The translations under genes were made by a program, and so were the position numbers. Below, piece after piece: positions 51,402 to 60,259 of a stretch of DNA of 64,000 nt. The notes below the pieces were generated by a model, which saw nothing but the letters and a program-made list of their open reading frames with translations, had not been told where the DNA came from and searched no databases. Positions within the stretch are counted from its first letter, which is position 1; each line of letters starts with the position of its first letter. This DNA comes from DASYQD01 sp036005845 (GTDB taxonomy: Bacteria > Acidobacteriota > Thermoanaerobaculia > Multivoradales > JAIOJS01). Location of the stretch: assembly GCA_036005845.1 (NCBI GenBank), contig DASYQD010000056.1, forward strand, positions 1 through 64,000, read 5' to 3'.

Positions 51402-51820
51402 ACCGCTCTCCCCACCAGCCGCTCGCTGATGCGGGCGGCGAGCGCAGCAGCGCGCCCGGCTAGCGTCTGCTCCTCGCGGGCGCGCTCGCTTTGCAGCTCG
51501 GCCGTCGCCTGCTCGAGCATCCGCTTTGCCGCGGCGTCCGCCTCGCCGAGCATCGTGCCGCGCAGGTCGAGCGCTTCGCGCCGCAACGCCTCGCGGCGCG
51601 CGGTCGCCTCGCGGCGCGCGGCGATCAGGCGCTGGCGCTCGGCGGTGAGCGCCTCTTCGACCTCGGCCGTGGCGCGTTGCCACGTCGAGCGCGCGTCCTC
51701 GACGCGCCGCTCGCGCGCCTGCAGGATGCGCAGCAGGCGGTCGAAGAGGAAGACCTTGAGCAGGAAGTAGGCGACCCCGAAGATCGCTACCACCACCAGC
51801 AAGCTGGCATCGAACTTCAC
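51398..51820 (-). CDS. F-type ATP synthase subunit b' (second b-type subunit)
   Basis: 140 aa, GTG start at 51820. One N-terminal TM segment (LLVVVAIFGVAYFLLKVFLF) is followed by a highly charged coiled coil (ERRVEDARSTWQRATAEVEE ... RISERLVGRAV). It is shorter than the neighbouring b and lacks a signal peptide, as expected for the b' member of a heterodimeric stalk. It is the first gene of the cluster. No genes for subunits a (atpB) or c (atpE) follow or precede it in the window, so the operon is split. Confidence 0.88.
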   Translation of the reverse strand: MKFDASLLVVVAIFGVAYFLLKVFLFDRLLRILQARERRVEDARSTWQRATAEVEEALTAERQRLIAARREATARREALRREALDLRGTMLGEADAAAKRMLEQATAELQSERAREEQTLAGRAAALAARISERLVGRAV

Positions 51821-51913
51821 GGACCGGTCGGCTCCGTCGGCTGGGCTCCGCTGCGCTTTCGGCTGCTGCCGAAGCCGCGGCGTCGCCTCGATTTACGTGC
51901 TGTTTGTGCGACG

Positions 51914-52585
51914 ATGGGGGGTCGCCCGCGAAAGCGCGCGGACTCTAACACGGGGCCAGAGAAGGGGTCAAAGCCGGTAGCATCGCCGCGCTTGAGCGAG
52001 TACGACCCCATCGTGCCGGTCACCGTCGCCGCGGGGAGCGACGACCTCGAGCGCGCCCGCGACCTCTTCGCCGCCGCCAGCCGGCCCTTCCTGGTGTGGC
52101 CGGTGCCGTGGATCGCCTGGGCGATCCTGCTGCCGGCGGCGGCGCTCGCCACCATGCCGGTGCTCGCCGGGCTCGGCGCCGTCGGCGTGCTGGCGCTCTG
52201 GTCGCTCGTCATCCTGCTCGGCGGCGCCGTCGAGCTCGCCGGCATCCGCCGCGGGCGCCGCCGTCACGGCCGCACGCCGCTGGGCGGCTGGGCGATGACG
52301 GTGCAGAGCAACCTGTCGCTGGTGGCGCTGGCGCTGTCGGCGGCGTTGCTGCTCGCCGACCAGGGGCGGCTGGTGCCGGGCATGTGGCTGCTCGTCCTCG
52401 GCCACTCCTTCTTCCTCATGGGGACGCTCGCCTTCCCCGCCTTTCGCGTCTGCGGCCTCGTCTACCAGATCGGCGGCTTCATCGCGCTGTGGCCGATCGG
52501 CATCGACCCGTTCGTCGTCTTCGCCATCGCCACCGCCGCCGGCAACGGGTGGATGGCGTGGGCGGTGTGGGACGCGCAGCGCTGA
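51914..52585 (+). CDS. Integral membrane protein of unknown function
   Basis: 223 aa from ATG 51914; TTG at 51992 is a plausible shorter start, and neither has a clear ribosome-binding site. After a hydrophilic N-terminus there are about five TM segments: PFLVWPVPWIAWAILLPAAA, ALWSLVILLGGAVELAG, SLVALALSAALLLADQG, WLLVLGHSFFLMGTLAFPAF and VYQIGGFIALWPIGIDPFVV. The GHSFFLMG and YQIGG motifs look conserved, but I do not recognise the family. It is divergent from the ATP synthase genes and convergent with the RDD gene. Confidence 0.65.
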   Translation: MGGRPRKRADSNTGPEKGSKPVASPRLSEYDPIVPVTVAAGSDDLERARDLFAAASRPFLVWPVPWIAWAILLPAAALATMPVLAGLGAVGVLALWSLVILLGGAVELAGIRRGRRRHGRTPLGGWAMTVQSNLSLVALALSAALLLADQGRLVPGMWLLVLGHSFFLMGTLAFPAFRVCGLVYQIGGFIALWPIGIDPFVVFAIATAAGNGWMAWAVWDAQR

Positions 52586-52610
52586 GCGCGGCCGCGCGCC
52601 TGCCGGCGCA

Positions 52611-53165
52611 TCACTCGACGACGAGCACGCTGCCGCTCCAGCGGTCGGCCAGCGAGCGCCGTTCGCCGCCGAGAACGAGCAGGCCCGGGATGCCGAGGAG
52701 GAGCACCGTCGCCAGCTCGCCCACCCACCGCCGCAGCGCCTCGGCGAAGGTGAGCGGCAAATCGTCACCCGCCTGGCAGGCGAGGCCGACGGCCGCCATC
52801 CCCGGCGTCTTGCCCCAGAACGCCAGCGGCACGACGCTGTAGAAGAGCGAGAAGACGAGCAGCAGCAGCGCGAAGGGCGCCGCCTGCTGCGGCAGCTCCG
52901 GCCGCACTTCCAAGAGCCGCGCGCCGCCGAGCGCCAGCGCCGCCACCGCCGCGTGCACGCCGAGGTCGACGAGACCGGCGAAGATGCGGGCGCGGAACGG
53001 CGCCGTCCTCGCCTCGGGCGCGGCGGCGGCCGCCACCCGCTGCGGCGCCCGCGCGCTCGCCGTCACCAACGGCAGCTCGATCGGCTCCTCCGGCGGAGTC
53101 GCCTCCTCGTCCAGGTCGAGCTCGAAGAGCGTCGCCTGCTGGCGGCCGCGGCGGGCGGCGGTCAT
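52611..53165 (-). CDS. RDD-family membrane protein
   Basis: 184 aa. A hydrophilic N-terminus of about 60 residues (ATLFELDLDEEATPPEEPIE) precedes the RDD domain: FRARIFAGLVDLGVHAAVAA carries the Arg/Asp pattern of the family. TM segments and the motif FWGKTPGMAAVGLACQAGDD follow, then SLADRWSGSVLVV with the final Asp-Arg. RDD proteins are small membrane proteins of largely unknown role; some act as ion antiporters. Its start overlaps the stop of the upstream TPR gene (ATGA), so the two are translated together and may form one complex. Confidence 0.85.
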   Translation of the reverse strand: MTAARRGRQQATLFELDLDEEATPPEEPIELPLVTASARAPQRVAAAAAPEARTAPFRARIFAGLVDLGVHAAVAALALGGARLLEVRPELPQQAAPFALLLLVFSLFYSVVPLAFWGKTPGMAAVGLACQAGDDLPLTFAEALRRWVGELATVLLLGIPGLLVLGGERRSLADRWSGSVLVVE

Positions 53166-55378
53166 AGCGGCCGCGGCGTCAGGTACTTGGTGTAGATGCG
53201 GTAGAGCAGATCGGGGTTGCGCTGCTGGTAAGTCTGCGCGAACTGCAGCAGCCGCTGGACGTCGACGTCGCCGGGCGTCAGGCCCGAAGCCTCCTTGAGG
53301 TTGCTCTCCGCCTCGTCGGGCTTGCCCTGCTGCAGGCTCAGGATGCCCTTGTTGTAGTAGGCGGTGGTGAGCATCGTGCGCGCGTCGGCGTTGCCGCTGT
53401 CCTTCTCGAGCACGACCCAGAGGTCGCGCAGCGAGCGGTCGTACTCCTCGGCGCGCAGCAGCGACATCACGCCCTTGAGCGGCTCGACCGCCTTCGCGGC
53501 GCGCTCGCTCAGCGCCTGCTCGTCCTCGCTGAGCGGCGCGATGGCGGCCGCCTGCGTGAGCAGAGGCTGGACGGCAAGGTTGTGCCGCTCGTCCGCCGCC
53601 TTGCGCGCCTGCTGCACGAGCGTTTCGCGCTTGGCGAGCAACTCGGGCGCCGGCCCCACTGCCGCCACCGTCGCCCCCTCCTCCTGCTCCCACTGGGTGA
53701 TGAGCGCCTGCGCCTCTTCGTAGTAGGGGCTCGCCGGCGGCACGCGCTTGAGCTGAGCGATGGCGACGGCGCGCTTGCCGCCCTTGTAGAGCTCGGTGGC
53801 GCGGGTGATCGGCGTCTGCTCGGGCGCCTGCGCGGCGCGCGGCTGGGGCTCGGTGTTGGGGAAGAGCGAGCTCCAGCGCGACCTCAGGAACCAGCCGGCG
53901 GCGAGCACCACGACGAGCACGCCCGCCGCGGCGACCAGCAGGTTGCGGCGCGAGGCCGGCGGCTTGACCGCCACCGCGGCCGGCCGCGCGCGCTCGTCGC
54001 TGGGCTCGGGCGGTACGAGGATCTCTTCTTTGAGATCGTCGGCGCCCGCGCCCAGCTCGTCGAGCAGCGCGGCATCGGCAGCGGCGGGCTTCGGCAGCTC
54101 GGTGAGCTCGCCGCGCTCGAGCTTGCCGAGCGCGTCGCGCGCCGCCAGGTGGTTCGGCTGCATCTCGAGCACGCGCTGCAGCGTCGCCTTGGCGCCGTCG
54201 AGGTCCTTGGCCTGCACCTGCGCCAGCGCGTCGTGGAAAGTCTCCTCGACCTGCCGCTCGTGCTCGGCCTTGGCGTTTCGCGCCTGGTCGATGCGGCGGG
54301 CGGCCTCGGCGTGGTCGATATCGATGAGGAAGATGCGCGACCAGGCGTCGATGGCGCCCTGCAGCTCGCCGCGCTGGAACTGCGCCTGGCCTTCGTCGAG
54401 CAGCTCGGCGATGCGCGGGTCGGCGTCGGAGGCGCCGCCCGGTTCGCGCGGCTCGCCTGAGTCGAAGGATGCCGCGGCCAGCGCGGGCGCGGCGTCGGCG
54501 CCGAGGTCGTCGAGCGACAGGCCTTCATGAAGGCCCTCGTGCAGGCCGGCGCCGAAATCGCCCGGGTCGAGCGGCGGCAGGTCCATCGGCAGCTCGTCGT
54601 CGTGCGACAGGCCGCCGAAGGAAAGCTCGTCCTGCGGCAGCTCGTGCGGCTGGTAGGTCGAGCCGGCGTCGAACGACGTCGGCTCGCTCACCAGCGGCTC
54701 GCCGAGAGAAGCTGCTAACGACGGCGGCGGCGGCGCGGCGGCACCGCGCGGGGACGGTGCCGAGAGTTGGCTCGCGAGCTCGGCGATCGCCGGGTGTCCG
54801 TCGTCGAGAGTGCGCGCCTTGTCGACCAGCGCGCGCGCCTCGTCGAGCTGCCCGCCCGCCATCGCGTTGCGCGCCTTGCTGAGGAAGCGGTCGACGTAGG
54901 GCGCGGCCTCCATCAGCTCCTGGGCCTGCGCCAGCATCGCCTGCAGGGCGGAATCGTTGCCGATCGCCCAGTGCTCGCTCTTGGCGAGGGCGTTGATCGA
55001 CTCGAAGTCGCGCCGGGCCAGCAGCTGGCCGATCTCGCGCCGGAGGTCGCGCTGCGGCGCGGCCGTCGGCGCGGCGGGCGCCGGCGCGGCCGGCCGGGGC
55101 TGTACGGGTTGCGAGACAGTGGCCGCCGCGGCCGGCGCCGACTCGCCGTCGAGCCGCGCGCGGAGATCGTCGATCGCCAGCGGGCCGCTGGCGCCGCGCA
55201 GGCGGTCCGCGAGCACCGAGGCAGGCGTGAACTGCGAGTCGAGCTGCAGCACGAAATCGCACCCCAGCCGCGCCTCCTCGAGGCTGCCGCGAGCCGCCAC
55301 GTCGAGGGTGTGCCGGAACGTCTCCAGGATGCGCTTCTGGACGTCCGCGGGGAGGCTGGGATTGCCGGCGTAGCTCAT
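53162..55378 (-). CDS. Large TPR-rich protein with one TM segment
   Basis: 738 aa, translated just before the RDD gene (ATGA overlap). The N-terminal domain (about residues 1-215) has helical repeats interrupted by a Pro/Ala linker. A long acidic linker (about 215-310) follows, with a short tandem LHEGLHEGL. TPR repeats next include AELLDEGQAQFQRGELQGAI, DAWSRIFLIDIDHAEAARRI and AKATLQRVLEMQPNHLAARD. One TM segment RNLLVAAAGVLVVVLAAGWF lies at about residue 480. The C-terminal TPR region (TRATELYKGGKRAVAIAQLK ... YYNKGILSLQQGKPDEAESN) lies on the other side of the membrane. The acidic N-terminal part would then be cytoplasmic. Resembles gliding/pili-linked FimV-like proteins only in layout. 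Function unknown. Confidence 0.8.
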   Translation of the reverse strand: MSYAGNPSLPADVQKRILETFRHTLDVAARGSLEEARLGCDFVLQLDSQFTPASVLADRLRGASGPLAIDDLRARLDGESAPAAAATVSQPVQPRPAAPAPAAPTAAPQRDLRREIGQLLARRDFESINALAKSEHWAIGNDSALQAMLAQAQELMEAAPYVDRFLSKARNAMAGGQLDEARALVDKARTLDDGHPAIAELASQLSAPSPRGAAAPPPPSLAASLGEPLVSEPTSFDAGSTYQPHELPQDELSFGGLSHDDELPMDLPPLDPGDFGAGLHEGLHEGLSLDDLGADAAPALAAASFDSGEPREPGGASDADPRIAELLDEGQAQFQRGELQGAIDAWSRIFLIDIDHAEAARRIDQARNAKAEHERQVEETFHDALAQVQAKDLDGAKATLQRVLEMQPNHLAARDALGKLERGELTELPKPAAADAALLDELGAGADDLKEEILVPPEPSDERARPAAVAVKPPASRRNLLVAAAGVLVVVLAAGWFLRSRWSSLFPNTEPQPRAAQAPEQTPITRATELYKGGKRAVAIAQLKRVPPASPYYEEAQALITQWEQEEGATVAAVGPAPELLAKRETLVQQARKAADERHNLAVQPLLTQAAAIAPLSEDEQALSERAAKAVEPLKGVMSLLRAEEYDRSLRDLWVVLEKDSGNADARTMLTTAYYNKGILSLQQGKPDEAESNLKEASGLTPGDVDVQRLLQFAQTYQQRNPDLLYRIYTKYLTPRPL

Positions 55379-55433
55379 GCGCGTGCTGTGGACCGATGGG
55401 AGTCGTCGATGTTACCAGAGCGAGAATAGGGGG

Positions 55434-56378
55434 ATGACTGCCCCGCCGCCCGCCTCCGCCGCCTCCGGTCCGCTCCTCGAATGCGTCCCCAACGTCAGCG
55501 AAGGCCGCAACTTGGAGGCCCTCGCGGCGCTCGACCGGCGGATGCGCGAGGTGCCGGGAGTGCGACTGCTCGACCTGGCGCCGGACCCGGACCACCACCG
55601 CAGCGTCGTCACCCTCGCCGGCACCGCCGAGGCGTTGCGCGAGGGCGTGCTCGCCCTCTTCGGCTGGGCGGCTGAGCATGTCGACCTGCGGCAGCACCGC
55701 GGTGTACACCCGCGAGTCGGCGCCGTCGACGTCGTGCCCTTCGTGCCGCTCGCCGGCGCGACGATGGCCGACGCCGTGGCGGCGGCGGTGAGCACCGCGG
55801 CGGCGGTCGCCGAGGCCTTCGACCTGCCCGTCTACCTGTACGAGCAGGCGGCGCGACGACCCGAACGGCGGCTGCTCGCCGACATCCGGCGCGGCCAGTT
55901 CGAAGGCTTTCCGGAGAAGATCGCGCAGCCCGACTGGGCGCCCGACTACGGTCCGCGGCGCGTGCATCCGCGGCTCGGCGTCACCGTCGTCGGCGCTCGC
56001 TTCTTCCTGCTGGCGGTCAACGCGCGGCTGGCGACCGCCGACGTGACGACGGCGCGAGCCGTGGCGCGCGCGGTGCGCGAAGCGACCGGCGGGTTGCCAG
56101 GGGTGCGCGCGCTCGGTCTTTATCTAGAGAGCCGCGGCTGCGCGCAGGTGAGCATGAACCTCGTCGACTTCCGCCGCACCTCGCTGATCGAGCTGCTGTC
56201 GCGCGTCGAAGCCGAAGCCCACGCACAAGGCACCGAGGTGGTCGCCACCGAGCTCGTCGGTCTCGCCCCGGCCGCCGCGCTTCTCGAGCCGCTGCGCGCA
56301 CTGCTGCGTACGGACGCGCTGGGCGCGCGCCAGATCGTCGAATGGCGGCTGCTAGAGGAAGAGTCGCGAGCGCGCTGA
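55434..56378 (+). CDS. ftcD: Glutamate formimidoyltransferase
   Basis: 314 aa. The N-terminal subdomain opens LLECVPNVSEGRNLEALAAL, then DPDHHRSVVTLAGTAEALRE and HRGVHPRVGAVDVVPFVPLA, which carries the substrate-binding His. The C-terminal subdomain has ARRVHPRLGVTVVGARFFLL-like sequence (here GPRRVHPRLGVTVVGARFFL) and RGCAQVSMNLVDFRRTSL. It transfers the formimino group from N-formimino-glutamate to tetrahydrofolate in histidine degradation. The cyclodeaminase domain of animal FTCD is absent, which is normal in bacteria. No other hut genes are adjacent. The GGGGGATG context supports the ATG at 55434. Confidence 0.95.
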   Translation: MTAPPPASAASGPLLECVPNVSEGRNLEALAALDRRMREVPGVRLLDLAPDPDHHRSVVTLAGTAEALREGVLALFGWAAEHVDLRQHRGVHPRVGAVDVVPFVPLAGATMADAVAAAVSTAAAVAEAFDLPVYLYEQAARRPERRLLADIRRGQFEGFPEKIAQPDWAPDYGPRRVHPRLGVTVVGARFFLLAVNARLATADVTTARAVARAVREATGGLPGVRALGLYLESRGCAQVSMNLVDFRRTSLIELLSRVEAEAHAQGTEVVATELVGLAPAAALLEPLRALLRTDALGARQIVEWRLLEEESRAR

Positions 56379-56395
56379 CGTGGTGAGACGGCGTC

Positions 56396-56469
56396 ATCGA
56401 GATCGCTTCGTCGCTCACGCTCCTCGCGATGACCTGATGTCATCGCGAGCGCAGCGAAGCGATCTCGAT
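56396..56469. repeat. Dispersed palindromic repeat, copy C
   Basis: Two arms in the order opposite to copy A: ATCGAGATCGCTTCGTCGCT (56396 onwards) and, after a short centre, GTCATCGCGAGCGCAGCGAA ending GATCTCGAT at 56469. It lies between the convergent ftcD and mpl genes and is complementary in layout to copy A at 14371. Confidence 0.85.
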
Positions 56470-56472
56470 GCC

Positions 56473-57933
56473 TTATGCGCCGCTACGCTCGCCAAGCGCG
56501 GCAAGCAGCCGCTGCGGCAAACCGCCGAAGCTGCCGGACGACATGGACGCCACGACGTCGCCGGGTTGGGCCACGGCGAGGATCGCCGCGAGCAGCGCGT
56601 CGTAGTCGGCTGCGATCGTGGTCGTCGTGCCGCCTTCGCCGAGCTTCGCCGCCAGCGCGTCGAGGTCAAGACGTTCTTCGGGCGGCAGGCGCGAGGCGTG
56701 GAAAAGCGGCGGCAGGAAAGCGCGGTCGGCGCGAGCGAGCGCGTCGAGATAGCCGGCATAGAAGAGCGAGCGGGCGGCCGAGAGGGAGCGCAGCTCGAGG
56801 GCCGCGAGCAGCCGCCGGCCGGGGTATCGGCGGCGCATGGCGTCGAGCGTCGCCGCCACGGCGGTCGGGTGATGAGCGAAGTCGTCGACGACGGTGACGC
56901 CGGCCGCCGTGCCCAGCTCCTGCAGGCGCCGCGCGACGCCGCGGAAGCGGCCGAGGGCGTCGGCCACTTGCTGAGGGTCGTAACCATCTGCCGCCACCGC
57001 GGCCCACACCGCGATCGCGTTCTCCAGGTTGTGCAGCCCGCCGAGGCCCGGCGACAGCTCCGCCTCGCCCGCCGGCCCGACGACGCGGCAGCGGTAGCGC
57101 GCCGCCTCCTCCACCGGTGGCTCGAGCGGCCGCACCTCGTTGCCTTCGCCGAAGCCATAGAAGACGACGCGGCACGGTGCCGTGCCCGCGAGCTCGCGCA
57201 CTTCCGGCCGGTCGCCGCAGGCCACCACCAAGCCGTCGGCGGGCATCTGCTCCAGCAGCTTGCGATACGCCGCGAGCAGCGTCTCCGGCGAGGCGTAGAG
57301 GTCGGCGTGGTCGTACTCGCCGCTCGTCCAGATCAGGGTCTGCGGCCGGTAGTGCAGGAACTTCGGCCCGCGGTCGAAGTAGGCGGCGTTGTACTCGTCG
57401 CCCTCGACGACGAAGCGCGGCCCGCTGCCCAGCGCCCAGCTCGCTGGCAGGTCGAGCGGCAGGCCGCCGATCAGGTAGCCGGGGTCGCCGCCCAGCTCGT
57501 GCAGCGCGAAGGCCGCCATCGCCGTGGTGGTGGTCTTGCCGTGCGTGCCAGCGACCACCAGCGGCCGCCGGTCGGCGAGACAGAAGCGGTAGAGCGCCTC
57601 GGGCATCGACAGCAGCGGCAGCCCGCGACGCTCGGCTTCGACCGCTTCGACGTTGTCGCTCCGTATCGCGTTGCCCACCACTACGAGGTCCGGCGCGGGA
57701 TCGAGGTGCGCCGCGTCGTAACCCGTCATCGGCACGATGCCGGCCCGCTCGAGCAGCGTCGACATCGGCGGATAGAGCGGCCCGTCGCTGCCGCGGACGC
57801 GGTGCCCGAGCGCCTGCATCAGGCAGGCGAAGGGCGCCATGCCGGTGCCGCCGATGGCGATGACGTGGATGTCGAGCGGGCGGCCGGTGACGGAGAGCGG
57901 GGCTCGCGGACGCTGCTGCTCCGGGGCCGCCAC
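56473..57933 (-). CDS. mpl: UDP-N-acetylmuramate:L-Ala-gamma-D-Glu-meso-DAP ligase (Mpl)
   Basis: 486 aa from GTG 57933. The N-terminal Rossmann domain IHVIAIGGTGMAPFACLMQA, then LGHRVRGSDGPLYPPMSTLL, is characteristic of Mpl rather than MurC (YPPMST). The ATP-binding loop is VVAGTHGKTTTTAMAAFALH, followed by DEYNAAYFDRGPKFLHYRP, another Mpl hallmark. The C-terminal domain contains GRFRGVARRLQELG and VDDFAHHPTAVAATLDAMRR. It reattaches recycled tripeptide to UDP-MurNAc in cell-wall recycling. The frame is open further upstream, but that part overlaps the DUF1573 gene and is a shadow. Confidence 0.95.
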   Translation of the reverse strand: MAAPEQQRPRAPLSVTGRPLDIHVIAIGGTGMAPFACLMQALGHRVRGSDGPLYPPMSTLLERAGIVPMTGYDAAHLDPAPDLVVVGNAIRSDNVEAVEAERRGLPLLSMPEALYRFCLADRRPLVVAGTHGKTTTTAMAAFALHELGGDPGYLIGGLPLDLPASWALGSGPRFVVEGDEYNAAYFDRGPKFLHYRPQTLIWTSGEYDHADLYASPETLLAAYRKLLEQMPADGLVVACGDRPEVRELAGTAPCRVVFYGFGEGNEVRPLEPPVEEAARYRCRVVGPAGEAELSPGLGGLHNLENAIAVWAAVAADGYDPQQVADALGRFRGVARRLQELGTAAGVTVVDDFAHHPTAVAATLDAMRRRYPGRRLLAALELRSLSAARSLFYAGYLDALARADRAFLPPLFHASRLPPEERLDLDALAAKLGEGGTTTTIAADYDALLAAILAVAQPGDVVASMSSGSFGGLPQRLLAALGERSGA

Positions 57934-58011
57934 TCGGCGCGGAATATAGCAGCGCGCTGAATCATGGCAGCGTGCGGAGAGGGTACGATCGGAGGACCGA
58001 CGGAGGCGCCG

Positions 58012-59100
58012 ATGCACCAGCGAAGCCGCACGTTCCCCATCGTCTCGCCGCTGCGGCCGCTCGCCGTCGCCGCGCTCGCGGCAGGGCTCGCCCTGTTCGC
58101 GCCGCCGGCGCCGGGGCAGTCGGCGGCGCGGGCGCCAGCGCCGGCCGCCGAGCCCGGCGTCGCGCCGCCGCCGCGCGCCATCGCCGCCGAGCCGGTGTGG
58201 GACGCCGGCATCGTCGCCAAGGGCACGCAGGTGGTGCACGAGTTCACCATCAAGAACACCGGCAGCGAGATGCTGCAGATCCGCGAGGTGCGTCCCGCCT
58301 GCGGCTGCACGGTGGTGAGCTACGACCCCGCCATCCCGCCGGGCGGCGAGGGCAAGGTGCGCGCCGAGGTCGACACCGGCAGCTTCAGCGGCGCCATCGC
58401 CAAGGAGGTCACCGTCTTCACCAGCGACCCGGGCAACGCGATGATCCAGCTCACCATCCGCGCTCAGGTGCGCGCGGCGCTGGATGCGCAGCCGGGCTAC
58501 TTCCGCTTCCTGCACGTCGTCGGCGCGCCGCCCGAGAGCGGGCAGCAGATCGTCTGGTCGGCCGACTTTCCGGAGCTGCAGGTGCTGTCGGTGACCTCGC
58601 CGACGCCGGCGCTCACCGTCACCTTTCGGCGCGCCACCGATGCCGAGCGCGAGCCGCAGGGGCGTGGCAACCAGTGGGTGATCGCGGCGACGCTCGCCGC
58701 CGAGCCGCCGCCGGGACCGCTCTCCGGCGACGTGCGCGTCGAGACCAACCACCCGCGCAAGAAGGTGCTCGAGATCCCCATCGCCGGCTACGTGCGGCCG
58801 GTGGTGATGGTGACGCCGCCCACCGCCGACTTCGGTACCTTCCCCGGCGGCCAGCCGCGCAAGGGCAGCGTGCTGATCACCAACTACGGCAGCGCGCCGC
58901 TGCAGCTGCTCGGCGTCGACAGCGACGTCAGGGGGCTCGTGGCGCGCATCGACGAGCGCGAGAAGGGCAAGCGCTTCGACCTCGCGCTGACGCTGAGCTC
59001 GGACGTCGCGCGCGGGCCGCTGCGCGGAGCGCTGCGCGTGCGCACCAGCTCGCCGAAGCAGCCGCTGCTCGAGGTGCCGGTCGTGGGAGAGGTGAAGTGA
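58012..59100 (+). CDS. Exported DUF1573 protein
   Basis: 362 aa. CGGAGGCGCCG precedes the ATG at 58012; the signal peptide is LAVAALAAGLALFAPPAPGQ. The DUF1573 domain opens PVWDAGIVAKGTQVVHEFTI followed by KNTGSEMLQIREVRPACGCT, the typical KNTG...ACGC pattern of these immunoglobulin-like modules. A second similar half follows (PTADFGTFPGGQPRKGSVLI followed by TNYGSAPLQLLGVDSD). The family is common in Bacteroidetes and Acidobacteria and is thought to bind in the periplasm. The stop overlaps the rph start (GTGA), though no functional link to RNA processing is apparent. Confidence 0.9.
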   Translation: MHQRSRTFPIVSPLRPLAVAALAAGLALFAPPAPGQSAARAPAPAAEPGVAPPPRAIAAEPVWDAGIVAKGTQVVHEFTIKNTGSEMLQIREVRPACGCTVVSYDPAIPPGGEGKVRAEVDTGSFSGAIAKEVTVFTSDPGNAMIQLTIRAQVRAALDAQPGYFRFLHVVGAPPESGQQIVWSADFPELQVLSVTSPTPALTVTFRRATDAEREPQGRGNQWVIAATLAAEPPPGPLSGDVRVETNHPRKKVLEIPIAGYVRPVVMVTPPTADFGTFPGGQPRKGSVLITNYGSAPLQLLGVDSDVRGLVARIDEREKGKRFDLALTLSSDVARGPLRGALRVRTSSPKQPLLEVPVVGEVK

Positions 59101-59927
59101 CGCCGCTCGTCGAGACGGCCGCGTCGCGGCCGCAAGGGCGGGCGGCCGACGCGCTGCGGCCGTTGCAGCTGGCGATCGGGGAGCTCAAGTTCGCCGAGGG
59201 CTCGGCGCTGCTGTCGTTGGGCGACACCAAGGTGCTTTGCGCAGCGTCGGTGGAGCCGCGAGTCCCACCCTTCCTCGCCGGGAGTGGCCGCGGCTGGGTG
59301 ACGGCGGAGTACGCGATGCTGCCGCGCGCCACGCAGACCCGCAACGCGCGCGAGGTGGCGAAGGGCCGGCCGTCGGGGCGCACGAGCGAGATCCAGCGGC
59401 TGATCGGACGCAGCCTGCGCGCGGTCGTCGACACCGCCGCGCTGGGCGAACGCACGGTCACGGTCGACTGCGACGTGCTGCAGGCCGACGGCGGCACCCG
59501 CACCGCGAGCGTCACCGCCGGCTACGTGGCGCTCGCCGAAGCGCTCGCCAAGCTGGTGCTCACCGGCGACCTGCCGAAGCTGCCGCTGCTCGAGCCGGTG
59601 GCCGCGATCTCGGTGGGCATCGTGCGCGGCGTGCCGGCGCTCGACCTCGAGTACGTCGAAGACCAGGAGGCCGAGGTCGACATGAACGTCGTCGCCACCG
59701 CCTCCGGCCAGCTCGTCGAAGTGCAAGGCACCGGCGAGCGCCGCGGCTTCGCGCGGAAGGAGCTCGACGCGTTGATCGACCTCGCGTTGGCGGGCATCGC
59801 GCAGATGATCGCCGCGCAGCGTCGGGCGCTGGCGCCGCTGTTCGCCCAAGTCGAAGAAGTGCAGAGCAAGCCGCGAGCGAAGAAGGAGCCGAAGCGCGAG
59901 AAGGACCTCTGGGGTCCACCTCGCTAG
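59097..59927 (+). CDS. rph: Ribonuclease PH
   Basis: 276 aa from GTG 59097, overlapping the DUF1573 stop. Signatures: DALRPLQLAIGELKFAEGSA, then SVEPRVPPFLAGSGRGWVTA, YAMLPRATQTRNAREVAKGR and SGRTSEIQRLIGRSLRAVVD, and the catalytic region TVDCDVLQADGGTRTASVTA. It removes 3' nucleotides from tRNA precursors using phosphate. About 35 residues longer than E. coli RNase PH because of a basic tail (QSKPRAKKEPKREKDLWGPP), possibly for RNA binding. RdgB, the usual partner gene, is not in the window; a toxin-antitoxin pair follows instead. Confidence 0.96.
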   Translation: MTPLVETAASRPQGRAADALRPLQLAIGELKFAEGSALLSLGDTKVLCAASVEPRVPPFLAGSGRGWVTAEYAMLPRATQTRNAREVAKGRPSGRTSEIQRLIGRSLRAVVDTAALGERTVTVDCDVLQADGGTRTASVTAGYVALAEALAKLVLTGDLPKLPLLEPVAAISVGIVRGVPALDLEYVEDQEAEVDMNVVATASGQLVEVQGTGERRGFARKELDALIDLALAGIAQMIAAQRRALAPLFAQVEEVQSKPRAKKEPKREKDLWGPPR

Positions 59928-59938
59928 GAGCGACGAAC

Positions 59939-60259
59939 GTGACTCAGCCAGCCACTCGCACGCTGCCGCCGGAGCTGGATCTCTTGCTGACGACGCTGAG
60001 GGACCTGCTGCCGGAGCTCCACGACCGTCACGGAGTGGCCAGCCTCGCGGTGTTCGGCTCGCGCACGCGCGACGACGCCACACCCGAAAGCGATCTCGAT
60101 CTGCTCGTGACGTTCGACCGCCCGATCGGGCTCTTCGAGTTCATCGGCCTGGAGCAGGAGCTGGGCGAGCGGTTCGGCTGCAAAGTCGACCTCCTCACGC
60201 CCAATTCGATCCACCCGCGCCTGAAGGAACGGATCCTCCACAGCGCCGTTCCCGTATGA
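59939..60259 (+). CDS. mntA: MntA-type nucleotidyltransferase antitoxin
   Basis: 106 aa, GTG start at 59939 after a TAGGAGCG site. The minimal nucleotidyltransferase motif is LAVFGSRTRDDATPESDLDL, i.e. GS-x10-DxD, followed by LLVTFDRPIGLFEFIGLEQE. In the studied MntA-HepT systems, this enzyme adds AMP units to a Tyr of the HepT toxin and so neutralises it. It overlaps the following hepT by 4 bp (ATGA). Confidence 0.9.
   Translation: MTQPATRTLPPELDLLLTTLRDLLPELHDRHGVASLAVFGSRTRDDATPESDLDLLVTFDRPIGLFEFIGLEQELGERFGCKVDLLTPNSIHPRLKERILHSAVPV

Noticed and set aside
57934..58752. Extension of the mpl frame far upstream of its start
   Set aside because: The extension overlaps the DUF1573 gene on the other strand and has no homology-like motif; the Mpl Rossmann domain begins just after GTG 57933.
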